Positions 1 to 5,097 of a stretch of 5,097 nucleotides of DNA are shown piece by piece. Both the position numbers and the translations under genes were made by a program. This DNA is from Singulisphaera sp. GP187. Its GTDB lineage: Bacteria > Planctomycetota > Phycisphaerae > Phycisphaerales > SM1A02. Under the pieces are notes generated by a model. It did no database searches and was not told where the DNA came from. It saw only the letters and a program-made list of their open reading frames with translations. Positions within the stretch are counted from its first letter, which is position 1; every line of letters begins with the position of its first letter. The stretch lies in contig CAMDEL010000131.1 of assembly GCA_945896765.1 (NCBI GenBank), positions 1-5,097 on the forward strand, given 5' to 3'.

Positions 1-126
1 AACATGCTGCGCCTCGCCTACGCAGACTCCGGCTCGGCTTGCAAACTCGCCGGGGTTCAAATCATTCCGCTGCCCAAGTGAGCGAATCAAATTCTCGTTC
101 GAACGTTGTCCAGATCCGTCGCGCAT
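1..126 (-). CDS. Possible 5' end of an unidentified gene, truncated by window edge
   Basis: Reading leftwards from an ATG at 126-124, the frame stays open for 42 codons to the window edge. An in-frame TGA lies four codons upstream of the ATG, so a start further upstream in this frame is excluded. A purine-rich GAGGA (140-136) sits 9 nt before the ATG and could be its ribosome binding site. Residues 25-42 contain EFASRAGVCVGEAQHV, which resembles a helix-turn-helix: Ala, then Ala-Gly-Val at the turn, and a hydrophobic residue in the second helix. That would suggest a DNA-binding protein, but the stretch is short and I do not recognise the family. The opposite strand is also open from the edge to a TGA at 79-81, so the 3' end of a plus-strand gene is a real alternative. 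Confidence is low. Confidence 0.33.
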   Translation of the reverse strand, partial: MRDGSGQRSNENLIRSLGQRNDLNPGEFASRAGVCVGEAQHV

Positions 127-305
127 CAGCTTGCGTCCTCAGCCGTTGGAAAGTTCTCTCGGGCGAGTTCCGCAGGCGGCCGACGGCGCTTGCAATAAAA
201 TTTCAAAAACCAGCTCGCGTCGGTCGCCGAGGACTGTCTGAGCCCCGAGAGGACTTTTCACGGCTGCTCACTCATGTATTTCCGTTGCTCGATTCCGTGG
301 AAAGT
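127..305. other. Intergenic stretch downstream of queG
   Basis: About 180 nt lie between the queG stop and the possible minus-strand start at 126. All three minus-strand frames are interrupted, giving only very short frames such as a 5-codon ATG frame just after queG and a GTG-started frame of about 40 codons ending before 140. Neither has recognisable protein character. I see no tRNA, small RNA or insertion-sequence end. The one structured element is the weak hairpin followed by a T-run listed separately. A short direct repeat, AGTCCTC, occurs twice on the minus strand about 20 nt apart, with no evident role. Confidence 0.5.
205..225 (-). terminator. Weak candidate rho-independent terminator after queG
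   Basis: On the minus strand CCGAC-GCGA-GCTGG forms a short stem closed by a GNRA-type tetraloop and is followed at once by TTTTT (209-205). Flanking GA and TT could extend the stem. The helix contains a G-U pair and an A-C mismatch, so it is not strong. It lies about 80-100 nt beyond the queG stop, a sensible position for the end of the hpnCDE-queG transcript. A folding calculation would be needed to decide. Confidence 0.3.
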
Positions 306-1454
306 TCAATCCAACTTTGGTGGCTGATTCAGTCGATCCAAGACTTCTCGCGCGGCTTCTCGAACCATTGCATTTTCATTTTCATCTCCAGCAATCCGCC
401 GCACAATTCCTCCAACTGGATCATCGCTAGATCGCTGCAATACTTCCAACGAACACCACACCGCATTACGCCGAACATGCTGCGCAAGAACTCGGTTGAG
501 CGCACTCGGTCCAAATGCTGCGCGCCGAGTCTGCTCGTCCCACCCAAGAACCGCACGCAAAGAAAACGCTGCATTTCGGCCGTCATATTCTGGGTGAGTT
601 CCCATTCGAAGCGACAATCGCGTCGGCTGATTGTGCGGACAAACTTCTTGGCAAATATCACATCCCAAGAGCCAGTCCCCCACTTTCGCTGCGGATTCTG
701 GATCAGGCCGCACGCGCTCTTCAAGCGTGATTCCACTGATGCACTTCGTTGCGTCAACCGACCATGGGGTGATTGCACTTGTCGGGCACGCATCAATACA
801 TCGCGTGCATGATCCACATGGATCACCTCGATGCGGCAAGTTTGGTGCTGTTGCATTCAACTTCGCAGTCGTGACATATGAAGCGAGCAAGACCCACGAC
901 CCAAGTTCTGGCAAGATGAGCAGCGTGTGCTTGCCGCATTGGCCAAGTCCCGCACGCTCCGCCATTTCACGCTCCATGAAAGGTTCGATATCGCAGCAGA
1001 CTTTTCCCCGAGTTCCTGGAAGTGCCTCTTCCATTTCTCGCTGCAATCTGCGCAATCTTTTCTTGATCCGTCTGTGATAATCGCGCCCACGTGCATAACG
1101 CGCCGTTCGTCCAGCAGATTCGAATTCGCCCGTTGCAGGATCGACGACTTGTGCAGGACGTTGATCAGGTCGACCATCGTGATATCGATCAGCAACTACC
1201 ACGATGCTCTGTGCGCCTGGAACAAGTTTGCGCGGATCAAGTCGGACCGAAATATTTTTACTCATCCACTCCATGGATCCATGATGGCCCGCTGCGAGCC
1301 ACGCATGCAACTCTTCGCCGCGACTACTTGCTGCAGCATCACAAATTCCCACTGCTGCAAATCCAAGCGAACGACTTCGAGCGAGCGCCCATGCAGTCAA
1401 AGCCGAAATGTCAGATGGATCGATTGGACATGCGATCTCATTGATGCCCGACAT
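306..1454 (-). CDS. queG: Epoxyqueuosine reductase QueG
   Basis: Predicted 382-aa cytoplasmic, cobalamin-dependent iron-sulfur enzyme that reduces epoxyqueuosine to queuosine in the wobble position of GUN-anticodon tRNAs. The ferredoxin-like part carries CGSCTRCIDACP (Cys213, 216, 219, 223), Cys238 in KCISG, and CDICQEVCP (Cys265, 268, 272), the ligand set expected for two [4Fe-4S] clusters. Upstream, residues 154-170 (CDIEPFMEREMAERAGL) match the family segment usually written VDTAP...ERAGL; Asp155 is the expected catalytic acid. The C-terminus (about 325-375) is Ala/Arg/Leu-rich and HEAT-like, as in the family. Length is normal. The frame is open another 53 codons upstream inside hpnE, but the ATG at 1454 is chosen because it lies 2 nt after the hpnE stop and gives the normal length. 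No clear ribosome binding site is seen, so reinitiation after hpnE is likely. The usual GLGWIGKN reads GLGQCGKH here. Confidence 0.93.
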   Translation of the reverse strand: MSGINEIACPIDPSDISALTAWALARSRSLGFAAVGICDAAASSRGEELHAWLAAGHHGSMEWMSKNISVRLDPRKLVPGAQSIVVVADRYHDGRPDQRPAQVVDPATGEFESAGRTARYARGRDYHRRIKKRLRRLQREMEEALPGTRGKVCCDIEPFMEREMAERAGLGQCGKHTLLILPELGSWVLLASYVTTAKLNATAPNLPHRGDPCGSCTRCIDACPTSAITPWSVDATKCISGITLEERVRPDPESAAKVGDWLLGCDICQEVCPHNQPTRLSLRMGTHPEYDGRNAAFSLRAVLGWDEQTRRAAFGPSALNRVLAQHVRRNAVWCSLEVLQRSSDDPVGGIVRRIAGDENENAMVREAAREVLDRLNQPPKLD

Positions 1455-1456
1455 GG

Positions 1457-2863
1457 TCAAAGGCCCAACATTCGCGCGAGACCCGCAGGCGGAACATCTG
1501 GGATCAATCCACGAATCTTCGTCGCTCCGTTGAACGCAGAGCATCCATCGGCGGCCAGATATCCGCTGCGAACAGCGCCCTCCATCGTTGCTGGCCAGCC
1601 CGTATCGCACCAATCACCAGCGAGCAATAAATTTTCAATTCCTCCGCGGATTCCATCGCGAACAGCGCTTGGTCGCAGGTCATCAATTCCTGGCGTACAG
1701 GCAAATGTTGCACGCTTTTCTTTCACCGCCCGAAACGCGACAGGATCGAGCCCACGCGTATTTGGTAGCGCCCACTGCACATCGTCCATCACCTTGACGA
1801 CGATATCGGCCTCATCGAGTTCCATCCATTCATCGGCTGCACTGATGACGGCATGAATGTGATATCGACCCTGCGAGTCCACGCCTTTGTCGAAGAGCCA
1901 CTGCGTCGCGCGGCCTGGTAAGACAATGTGCGGGGTTTGCATAATCGGTTGATCGAAAAAAAGATGTACGCCAAGAATTGGACTGAATTGAATCTCTTCT
2001 AGACGCGCGAGTCGAATATCTGCTGCGCGCATTGTGTCCGAGCACAGCTTTGCCAATCGATCAGGTGGGACAGCTGCGATCACTGAAGATGATTCGACCA
2101 TTCCTTCATCGGTGACAACGCCTGTGACACGCCGACCGTCGAATGCAAGTGCGAGTGCACTCACTCCCATTCGAAGTTCACCGCCGCCGGTTCGCAGAAT
2201 TTCCTCCGCTGGGTCATAGAGCGATAAGAGAGGAACTGACGAGAGCCCCATCACGGGACTCCACGAATCCTGAAGAAAACCCTGTTGAAACACATACATC
2301 GCATAGAATGCGTCGGTCCGATCGCATGGGACATTGCAGGCGCTTGTGATGACTGGTTCCCAAAAGAGTTCCCGCGCGGCACGCGTCTGCTTGGTGTCTG
2401 TCAAGAATTCTCCGAAAGATTTACCGCGCCATCGCTCTCGACCTTCGCGTCCGAGGCGAATCAATCTCCACATCGCTCGCGCAATCGATCGCTTGTCTGC
2501 CACACCAAGAAATTTCATCCGTAAGAAACTGATTGAAAAATGTCCTGGTGCTGGAAGACGTCCTGGCATCATGACATCTGGTTCGTATGGCGGATTTGCC
2601 CACCACACACGAGGATGCCACTGCACGCTGCCGAGAACTCCGAGTCGGTCATAGAGATCGAGCAAGTTTGTGCAACTTCCCATCAACACATGCTGACAGT
2701 TGTCGAGCATTTCTCCACTGCGAGGATCGACAAAACTCGTCGCTCGTCCACCAAGTTTTTTTCTCGATTCCAAAAGCACCACTCGTTCGCCTGCATCCAC
2801 GAGTCGAATCGCTGCGGCAATACCAGCGAGTCCGCCTCCGACGATTGCAATCGGCGGCTTCAT
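1457..2863 (-). CDS. hpnE: Hydroxysqualene dehydroxylase HpnE (FAD-dependent)
   Basis: Predicted 468-aa flavoprotein of the amine oxidase/phytoene desaturase superfamily. In the HpnCDE route it reductively removes the hydroxyl of hydroxysqualene to give squalene. The N-terminal Rossmann fold has VGGGLAG (Gly9, 11, 14), the acidic ribose-binding Glu32 and the LGGRA motif (37-41). The signature DNCQHVLMGSCTNLLDLY (54-71) is characteristic of HpnE, though most members I recall have DNGQH. The segment LPAPGHFSISFLRMKFL (103-119) is also family-like. The C-terminal FAD motif is AGDWCDTGWPATMEGAVRSG (415-434). A Pro-rich, hydrophobic tail (about 450-468) may help contact the membrane. The start is fixed by the ATGA overlap with the hpnD stop. 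I find no signal peptide. The product presumably acts at the membrane, where its lipid substrate lies. Identification is strong because hpnC and hpnD sit directly upstream. Confidence 0.95.
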   Translation of the reverse strand: MKPPIAIVGGGLAGIAAAIRLVDAGERVVLLESRKKLGGRATSFVDPRSGEMLDNCQHVLMGSCTNLLDLYDRLGVLGSVQWHPRVWWANPPYEPDVMMPGRLPAPGHFSISFLRMKFLGVADKRSIARAMWRLIRLGREGRERWRGKSFGEFLTDTKQTRAARELFWEPVITSACNVPCDRTDAFYAMYVFQQGFLQDSWSPVMGLSSVPLLSLYDPAEEILRTGGGELRMGVSALALAFDGRRVTGVVTDEGMVESSSVIAAVPPDRLAKLCSDTMRAADIRLARLEEIQFSPILGVHLFFDQPIMQTPHIVLPGRATQWLFDKGVDSQGRYHIHAVISAADEWMELDEADIVVKVMDDVQWALPNTRGLDPVAFRAVKEKRATFACTPGIDDLRPSAVRDGIRGGIENLLLAGDWCDTGWPATMEGAVRSGYLAADGCSAFNGATKIRGLIPDVPPAGLARMLGL

Positions 2864-3780
2864 GACTTACGGCCCATGCCACGTGCACGAAGTGCGATCA
2901 TCACTTTGCGCAGTGTTGGCAATGAGACTCGCTTGCGCGAAATTTGCGATGGATCACGGGCAATTCGCTCGAGAAGTTCACGATAAATTTCCGTGAGCGC
3001 CCAGAGCGTCGGTCGGCACATTGGATCGATCATCGCATCAAGTGGCTGACTGCGCATGAAATGTTCGCGTGCACGATCGATCATCGCGCGCATCAACTGT
3101 TCGCACTGAGCGGGCTTTGACCATGCGCACAAATCTTCGGCGGTGATTCCAAATCGATCAAATTCTTCTTGCGGAAGATAGACCCTGCCAAGTCCAACAT
3201 CCTCAACAACATCACGCAAGACATTCGTCAATTGAAAGGCGATACCCCGATCAACAGCAAGTTCGAGAGCAAGCGGATCTTCGTACCCCCACACACGCAC
3301 ACAAACTGTTCCCACAGTACTTGCAACCTGACAGCAATAGGCTCGCAATTCATTCCAGTCTGCAATTCGCCGAGGCTGCAAGTCAGCAATCTGTCCATCA
3401 ATCATTGAATGAAAGTCATTTGCATCAAGTGGATATTCCCTTGCAACCGCCGAAAGCGCGCGCCAAATTGGTTTGTCCGAAAGAGAACGCCCCGCAAGTG
3501 CATCAACTGTGGCAGATCGGAAAGCATGGATATCACTTGCGCCAGAGTTCGCGCTGGAATTGGCGCCAGACTGCGCACCGAATACTTGACCATCAACGAT
3601 GTCGTCGGCTTCACGCATCCAAGCATAAATCGCATACATCGCAGAACGCCGAGGTTCTGGGGTCAATCGAAGTCCCCAATAGAAATTTCCTGCACGCGTT
3701 CGAGTGATTTCTCGGCAAACTGTAATTGCAGCGCGAATCTGCGCATCAGATTGCAAACAGCTCAGCGCGATCACACTCAT
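2860..3780 (-). CDS. hpnD: Presqualene diphosphate synthase HpnD
   Basis: Predicted 306-aa head-to-head prenyltransferase that condenses two farnesyl diphosphates to presqualene diphosphate, the first committed step to squalene. It belongs to the squalene/phytoene synthase fold. Two aspartate-rich, Mg-diphosphate-binding motifs are visible: DDIVD (59-63) and DVVED (190-194, within NVLRDVVEDVGLGRVYLP). RAGNFYWGLRL (29-39) and YCCQVASTVG (148-157) are also family-like, and NVLRDVVEDVGLGR favours HpnD over HpnC. The frame could start 31 codons earlier at 3873, but the ATG at 3780 overlaps the hpnC stop as ATGA, has GGAG 10 nt upstream and gives a normal length. The downstream end overlaps hpnE in the same ATGA manner. 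A Ser/Gly/Ala/Asn repeat insertion follows the first Asp motif and is described separately. Phytoene synthase is the main alternative, made unlikely by the neighbours. Confidence 0.93.
   Translation of the reverse strand: MSVIALSCLQSDAQIRAAITVCREITRTRAGNFYWGLRLTPEPRRSAMYAIYAWMREADDIVDGQVFGAQSGANSSANSGASDIHAFRSATVDALAGRSLSDKPIWRALSAVAREYPLDANDFHSMIDGQIADLQPRRIADWNELRAYCCQVASTVGTVCVRVWGYEDPLALELAVDRGIAFQLTNVLRDVVEDVGLGRVYLPQEEFDRFGITAEDLCAWSKPAQCEQLMRAMIDRAREHFMRSQPLDAMIDPMCRPTLWALTEIYRELLERIARDPSQISRKRVSLPTLRKVMIALRARGMGRKS
3535..3570 (-). repeat. Three-copy 12-bp tandem repeat inside hpnD
   Basis: Three consecutive imperfect 12-bp units on the minus strand (TCTGGCGCCAAT, TCCAGCGCGAAC, TCTGGCGCAAGT) encode SGAN-SSAN-SGAS, residues 71-82 of HpnD. 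The unit length is a multiple of three, so copy-number change would keep the frame. The repeat lies 7 residues after the catalytic DDIVD motif, in a loop before the next helix. It looks like a local low-complexity expansion in a permissive loop. Confidence 0.8.
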
Positions 3781-4739
3781 TTCACAACTGCTCCGATATT
3801 GCGAGTCGCCCATCGAGCTCGCAACAACAGGGAGATTTTCGCAAATTTGGAAAGTCGCGGACGAGAGAGACACGTTTCATAGTTCCATGTTTCAATCTGG
3901 CGAAGCGTTCCTGTGCCACCTTCGAGAAAGAGCCAGATCAACGGTCTGTGCTGTGGCTGAAGCATGGGCAGCAAAGAAGAACCTGATTCGAAAAGTTCCC
4001 AAGTTCGAAGAGTCAGTTCGCGCACAGATTCTCGCCAAGATTGCAGAAACATTTGATCAGGAGCGTATCCCTGCCGACACGTCGAGACAAGCCGTTGCTC
4101 GAATCGGTCCACTTTCCAGAAATCACGAGGGACATAAATGCGATCTCGTTCTAGGAGATCGCGACGCGCATCTTGCCAGTGATTGGTCAATTGGAGCGCA
4201 GTGCAAATCGCATCGCTTGCGCGCAAGCATTCTTCGTCGCGCCGTTCACCGAGCAACATCAGAACGAGCCTTCCCACTGGATCTGCGCTCAATTTGCAAT
4301 AGCCGATGACTTCGTCCCATGTTTCGTATCGCGTCTTTGTCTGATCCAACTCGAAGGCGCTGATTAAGTCACCGAACGGTTCTTGCGGAAGTGAATGGCG
4401 TGCGATCACCGGCATCAACGCCACAAAGATCGGGTGAGTTGCGTGACCTGCGAAACATTGATGCAGTTGATCACGCCACCATGCCAACAACTCCGTGGAG
4501 CGCTCGCGACTTTCAGTTTCATCGCCCAGATCATCGGCCGCTCTACAGAACGCATAGACAGCAGAAAAATCATCGACCAAAGATGCGTCAACGAAGCGAC
4601 TGAGCACGCTGAAGTTCTCGCCGTGGCTTTGCGTCAGTTGCTTGCACCACTGCTGAGATTCCGCAAGCGATGCGGTTCGCGAACTCGTCGGTCCAAACTC
4701 CGCGAGCGCAACCGTTCGATCTGCCTTCGTCGCATTCAT
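3777..4739 (-). CDS. hpnC: Hydroxysqualene synthase HpnC
   Basis: Predicted 320-aa squalene/phytoene-synthase-family enzyme that converts presqualene diphosphate to hydroxysqualene in the HpnCDE pathway. The first aspartate motif is DDLGD (69-73, in YAFCRAADDLGDE) and the second is DARRD (190-194, in NHWQDARRDLLERDRIYVP). The HWQD form and the DRIYVP ending are typical of HpnC rather than HpnD. SADPVGRLVL (151-160) is another family block. The conserved region starts near residue 25, so the first 24 residues are a short extension of unknown role. It is the first gene of the operon and its stop overlaps the hpnD start as ATGA. The ATG at 4739 is the only in-frame start that precedes the conserved region. 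It has no Shine-Dalgarno-like sequence, and TATGAA at 4750-4745 lies just upstream, so a leaderless start is possible. Confidence 0.92.
   Translation of the reverse strand: MNATKADRTVALAEFGPTSSRTASLAESQQWCKQLTQSHGENFSVLSRFVDASLVDDFSAVYAFCRAADDLGDETESRERSTELLAWWRDQLHQCFAGHATHPIFVALMPVIARHSLPQEPFGDLISAFELDQTKTRYETWDEVIGYCKLSADPVGRLVLMLLGERRDEECLRASDAICTALQLTNHWQDARRDLLERDRIYVPRDFWKVDRFEQRLVSTCRQGYAPDQMFLQSWRESVRELTLRTWELFESGSSLLPMLQPQHRPLIWLFLEGGTGTLRQIETWNYETCLSRPRLSKFAKISLLLRARWATRNIGAVVK
3791..3794 (-). promoter_or_regulatory. Ribosome binding site for hpnD, inside the hpnC 3' end
   Basis: GGAG on the minus strand lies 10 nt before the hpnD ATG at 3780, within the last codons of hpnC. It supports the 3780 start over the in-frame ATG at 3873. 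Together with the ATGA overlap it suggests translational coupling of hpnC and hpnD. Confidence 0.5.
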
Positions 4740-4789
4740 GTGTATTCATAGGCTACACCGACAAAAGAGGGACGAATGGCTATGATGCG
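4740..4789. promoter_or_regulatory. Divergent hpnC / ispH promoter region
   Basis: Only 50 nt separate the two divergent starts, so controls for both genes must lie here or inside the coding regions. On the plus strand CCGACA (4758-4763) and TATGAT (4781-4786) are 17 bp apart and resemble a sigma-70 promoter, matching four of six and five of six consensus bases. Transcription would begin near 4793, almost at the ispH start. On the minus strand TATGAA (4750-4745) is a weaker -10-like element placed 5 nt before the hpnC ATG, with no good -35 partner. I see no clear operator palindrome. Confidence 0.4.
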
Positions 4790-4799
4790 ATGCTCGTGA
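4776..4799 (+). other. Possible 7-codon upstream reading frame overlapping the ispH start
   Basis: ATG at 4776 opens a frame encoding MAMMRCS and stops at TGA 4797-4799, which overlaps the alternative ispH start GTG (4796-4798) as GTGA. AGAGG at 4766-4770 lies 5 nt before this ATG, a better ribosome-site spacing than for either ispH start. It could be a leader coupled to ispH translation or a chance frame. It would not be transcribed from the promoter candidate at 4758-4786, so the two ideas exclude each other. Confidence 0.2.
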
Positions 4800-5097
4800 A
4801 GATCCTTCTCGCCAATCCCCGTGGTTTCTGCGCAGGTGTCTATATGGCCATCGATGTGGTCGACCAACTGCTCGATCTCTGCCCCGATGAGACCATCTAT
4901 GTCTTCCATGAAATCGTGCATAATCGACATGTTGTTGAACGATTCCAAAGACGAGGTGTCACATTCGTCGAATCAATCGCCGAAGTTCCAGACGGTGCGA
5001 TTGTGGTCTTCAGTGCGCACGGAGTCAGTCCGGCTATTCGCTTGGAAGCGAAGGCCAAGAAGCTTGCGGCAATTGATGCGACGTGCCCACTCGTCAC
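4790..5097 (+). CDS. ispH: 4-hydroxy-3-methylbut-2-enyl diphosphate reductase IspH, 5' part
   Basis: First 102 codons of IspH (LytB), cut by the window edge; the family is usually about 310 residues or more. The enzyme is a cytoplasmic [4Fe-4S] protein that reductively dehydroxylates HMBPP to IPP and DMAPP, the last MEP-pathway step. Visible motifs are ANPRGFCAGV with the first cluster cysteine (Cys14), HEIVHN with substrate-binding His44, FSAHGVS with His77, and DATCPLV with the second cluster cysteine (Cys99). The third cysteine lies beyond the window. ATG 4790 is given as the start. GTG 4796 is a serious alternative because it aligns exactly with the E. coli N-terminus and puts the first cysteine at residue 12. 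GVYMAI replaces the GVDRAI of E. coli. The gene is divergent from the squalene operon, whose farnesyl precursor depends on its products. Confidence 0.95.
   Translation, partial: MLVKILLANPRGFCAGVYMAIDVVDQLLDLCPDETIYVFHEIVHNRHVVERFQRRGVTFVESIAEVPDGAIVVFSAHGVSPAIRLEAKAKKLAAIDATCPLV

Noticed and set aside
52..63. GGGGTTCAAATC resembles a tRNA T-loop
   Set aside because: The bases after it (ATTC) do not pair with the preceding CGGGG, and no acceptor or anticodon stem can be built around it.
39..812. A 257-codon plus-strand frame covering the intergenic region and the queG 3' half
   Set aside because: Most of it is antisense to queG; the product is rich in Arg, Ser and Cys with no domain character.
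1455..1613. N-terminal extension of queG into hpnE
   Set aside because: The extra 53 residues are hpnE sequence read out of frame; QueG family similarity begins after the ATG at 1454.
927..1856. A 309-codon plus-strand reading frame antisense to queG and hpnE
   Set aside because: It lies wholly opposite two strongly identified genes, spans their junction and shows no recognisable domain. It is a by-product of codon bias on the other strand.
2880..2885. CACGTG palindrome
   Set aside because: It lies inside the hpnD coding region, is a single six-base site and is expected by chance.
3781..3873. N-terminal extension of hpnD from the in-frame ATG at 3873
   Set aside because: It would overlap hpnC by about 100 nt; the ATG at 3780 has a ribosome site, an ATGA overlap and gives the normal family length.
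306..5097. Possible codon-composition difference between queG and ispH (third-position GC lower in the part of queG counted by hand)
   Set aside because: The difference was moderate (about 44% against 56%) on partial genes and is not enough to claim transfer.

Overview
The window holds a compact, co-directional squalene-biosynthesis cluster on the minus strand. Read in transcription order it is hpnC, hpnD, hpnE and then queG. The 5' part of ispH leaves divergently on the plus strand. Every confidently recognised gene is a known bacterial family. I do not see an undescribed system here; the interest lies in gene arrangement, start-site details and a few sequence deviations.

The organism is most likely a bacterium of roughly balanced to slightly high GC. 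The three-gene HpnCDE squalene route, the style of the HpnE C-terminal motif (GDWCDTGWPATMEGAVRSG) and the scarcity of strong Shine-Dalgarno sequences suggest a planctomycete or related lineage. This is inference from motif memory, not a database result.

Layout. 1-126 (minus): possible start of an unidentified gene running off the left edge, with a helix-turn-helix-like stretch. 127-305: intergenic, with one weak terminator candidate downstream of queG. 306-1454 (minus): queG. 1457-2863 (minus): hpnE. 2860-3780 (minus): hpnD. 3777-4739 (minus): hpnC. 4740-4789: short divergent control region. 4790-5097 (plus): ispH, cut by the right edge.

How the genes work together. IspH makes IPP and DMAPP in the last step of the MEP pathway. 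These are condensed, by enzymes not in the window, to farnesyl diphosphate (FPP). HpnD joins two FPP into presqualene diphosphate, HpnC converts that to hydroxysqualene, and HpnE reduces it to squalene. Squalene then feeds hopanoids, sterols or C30 carotenoids; no cyclase or other downstream gene is visible to say which. The hpn genes overlap as ATGA at both junctions, and queG follows hpnE after 2 nt, so the four genes are probably one translationally coupled transcript. QueG acts in an unrelated process, the last step of tRNA queuosine synthesis, so its link to the operon is probably positional or regulatory rather than biochemical.
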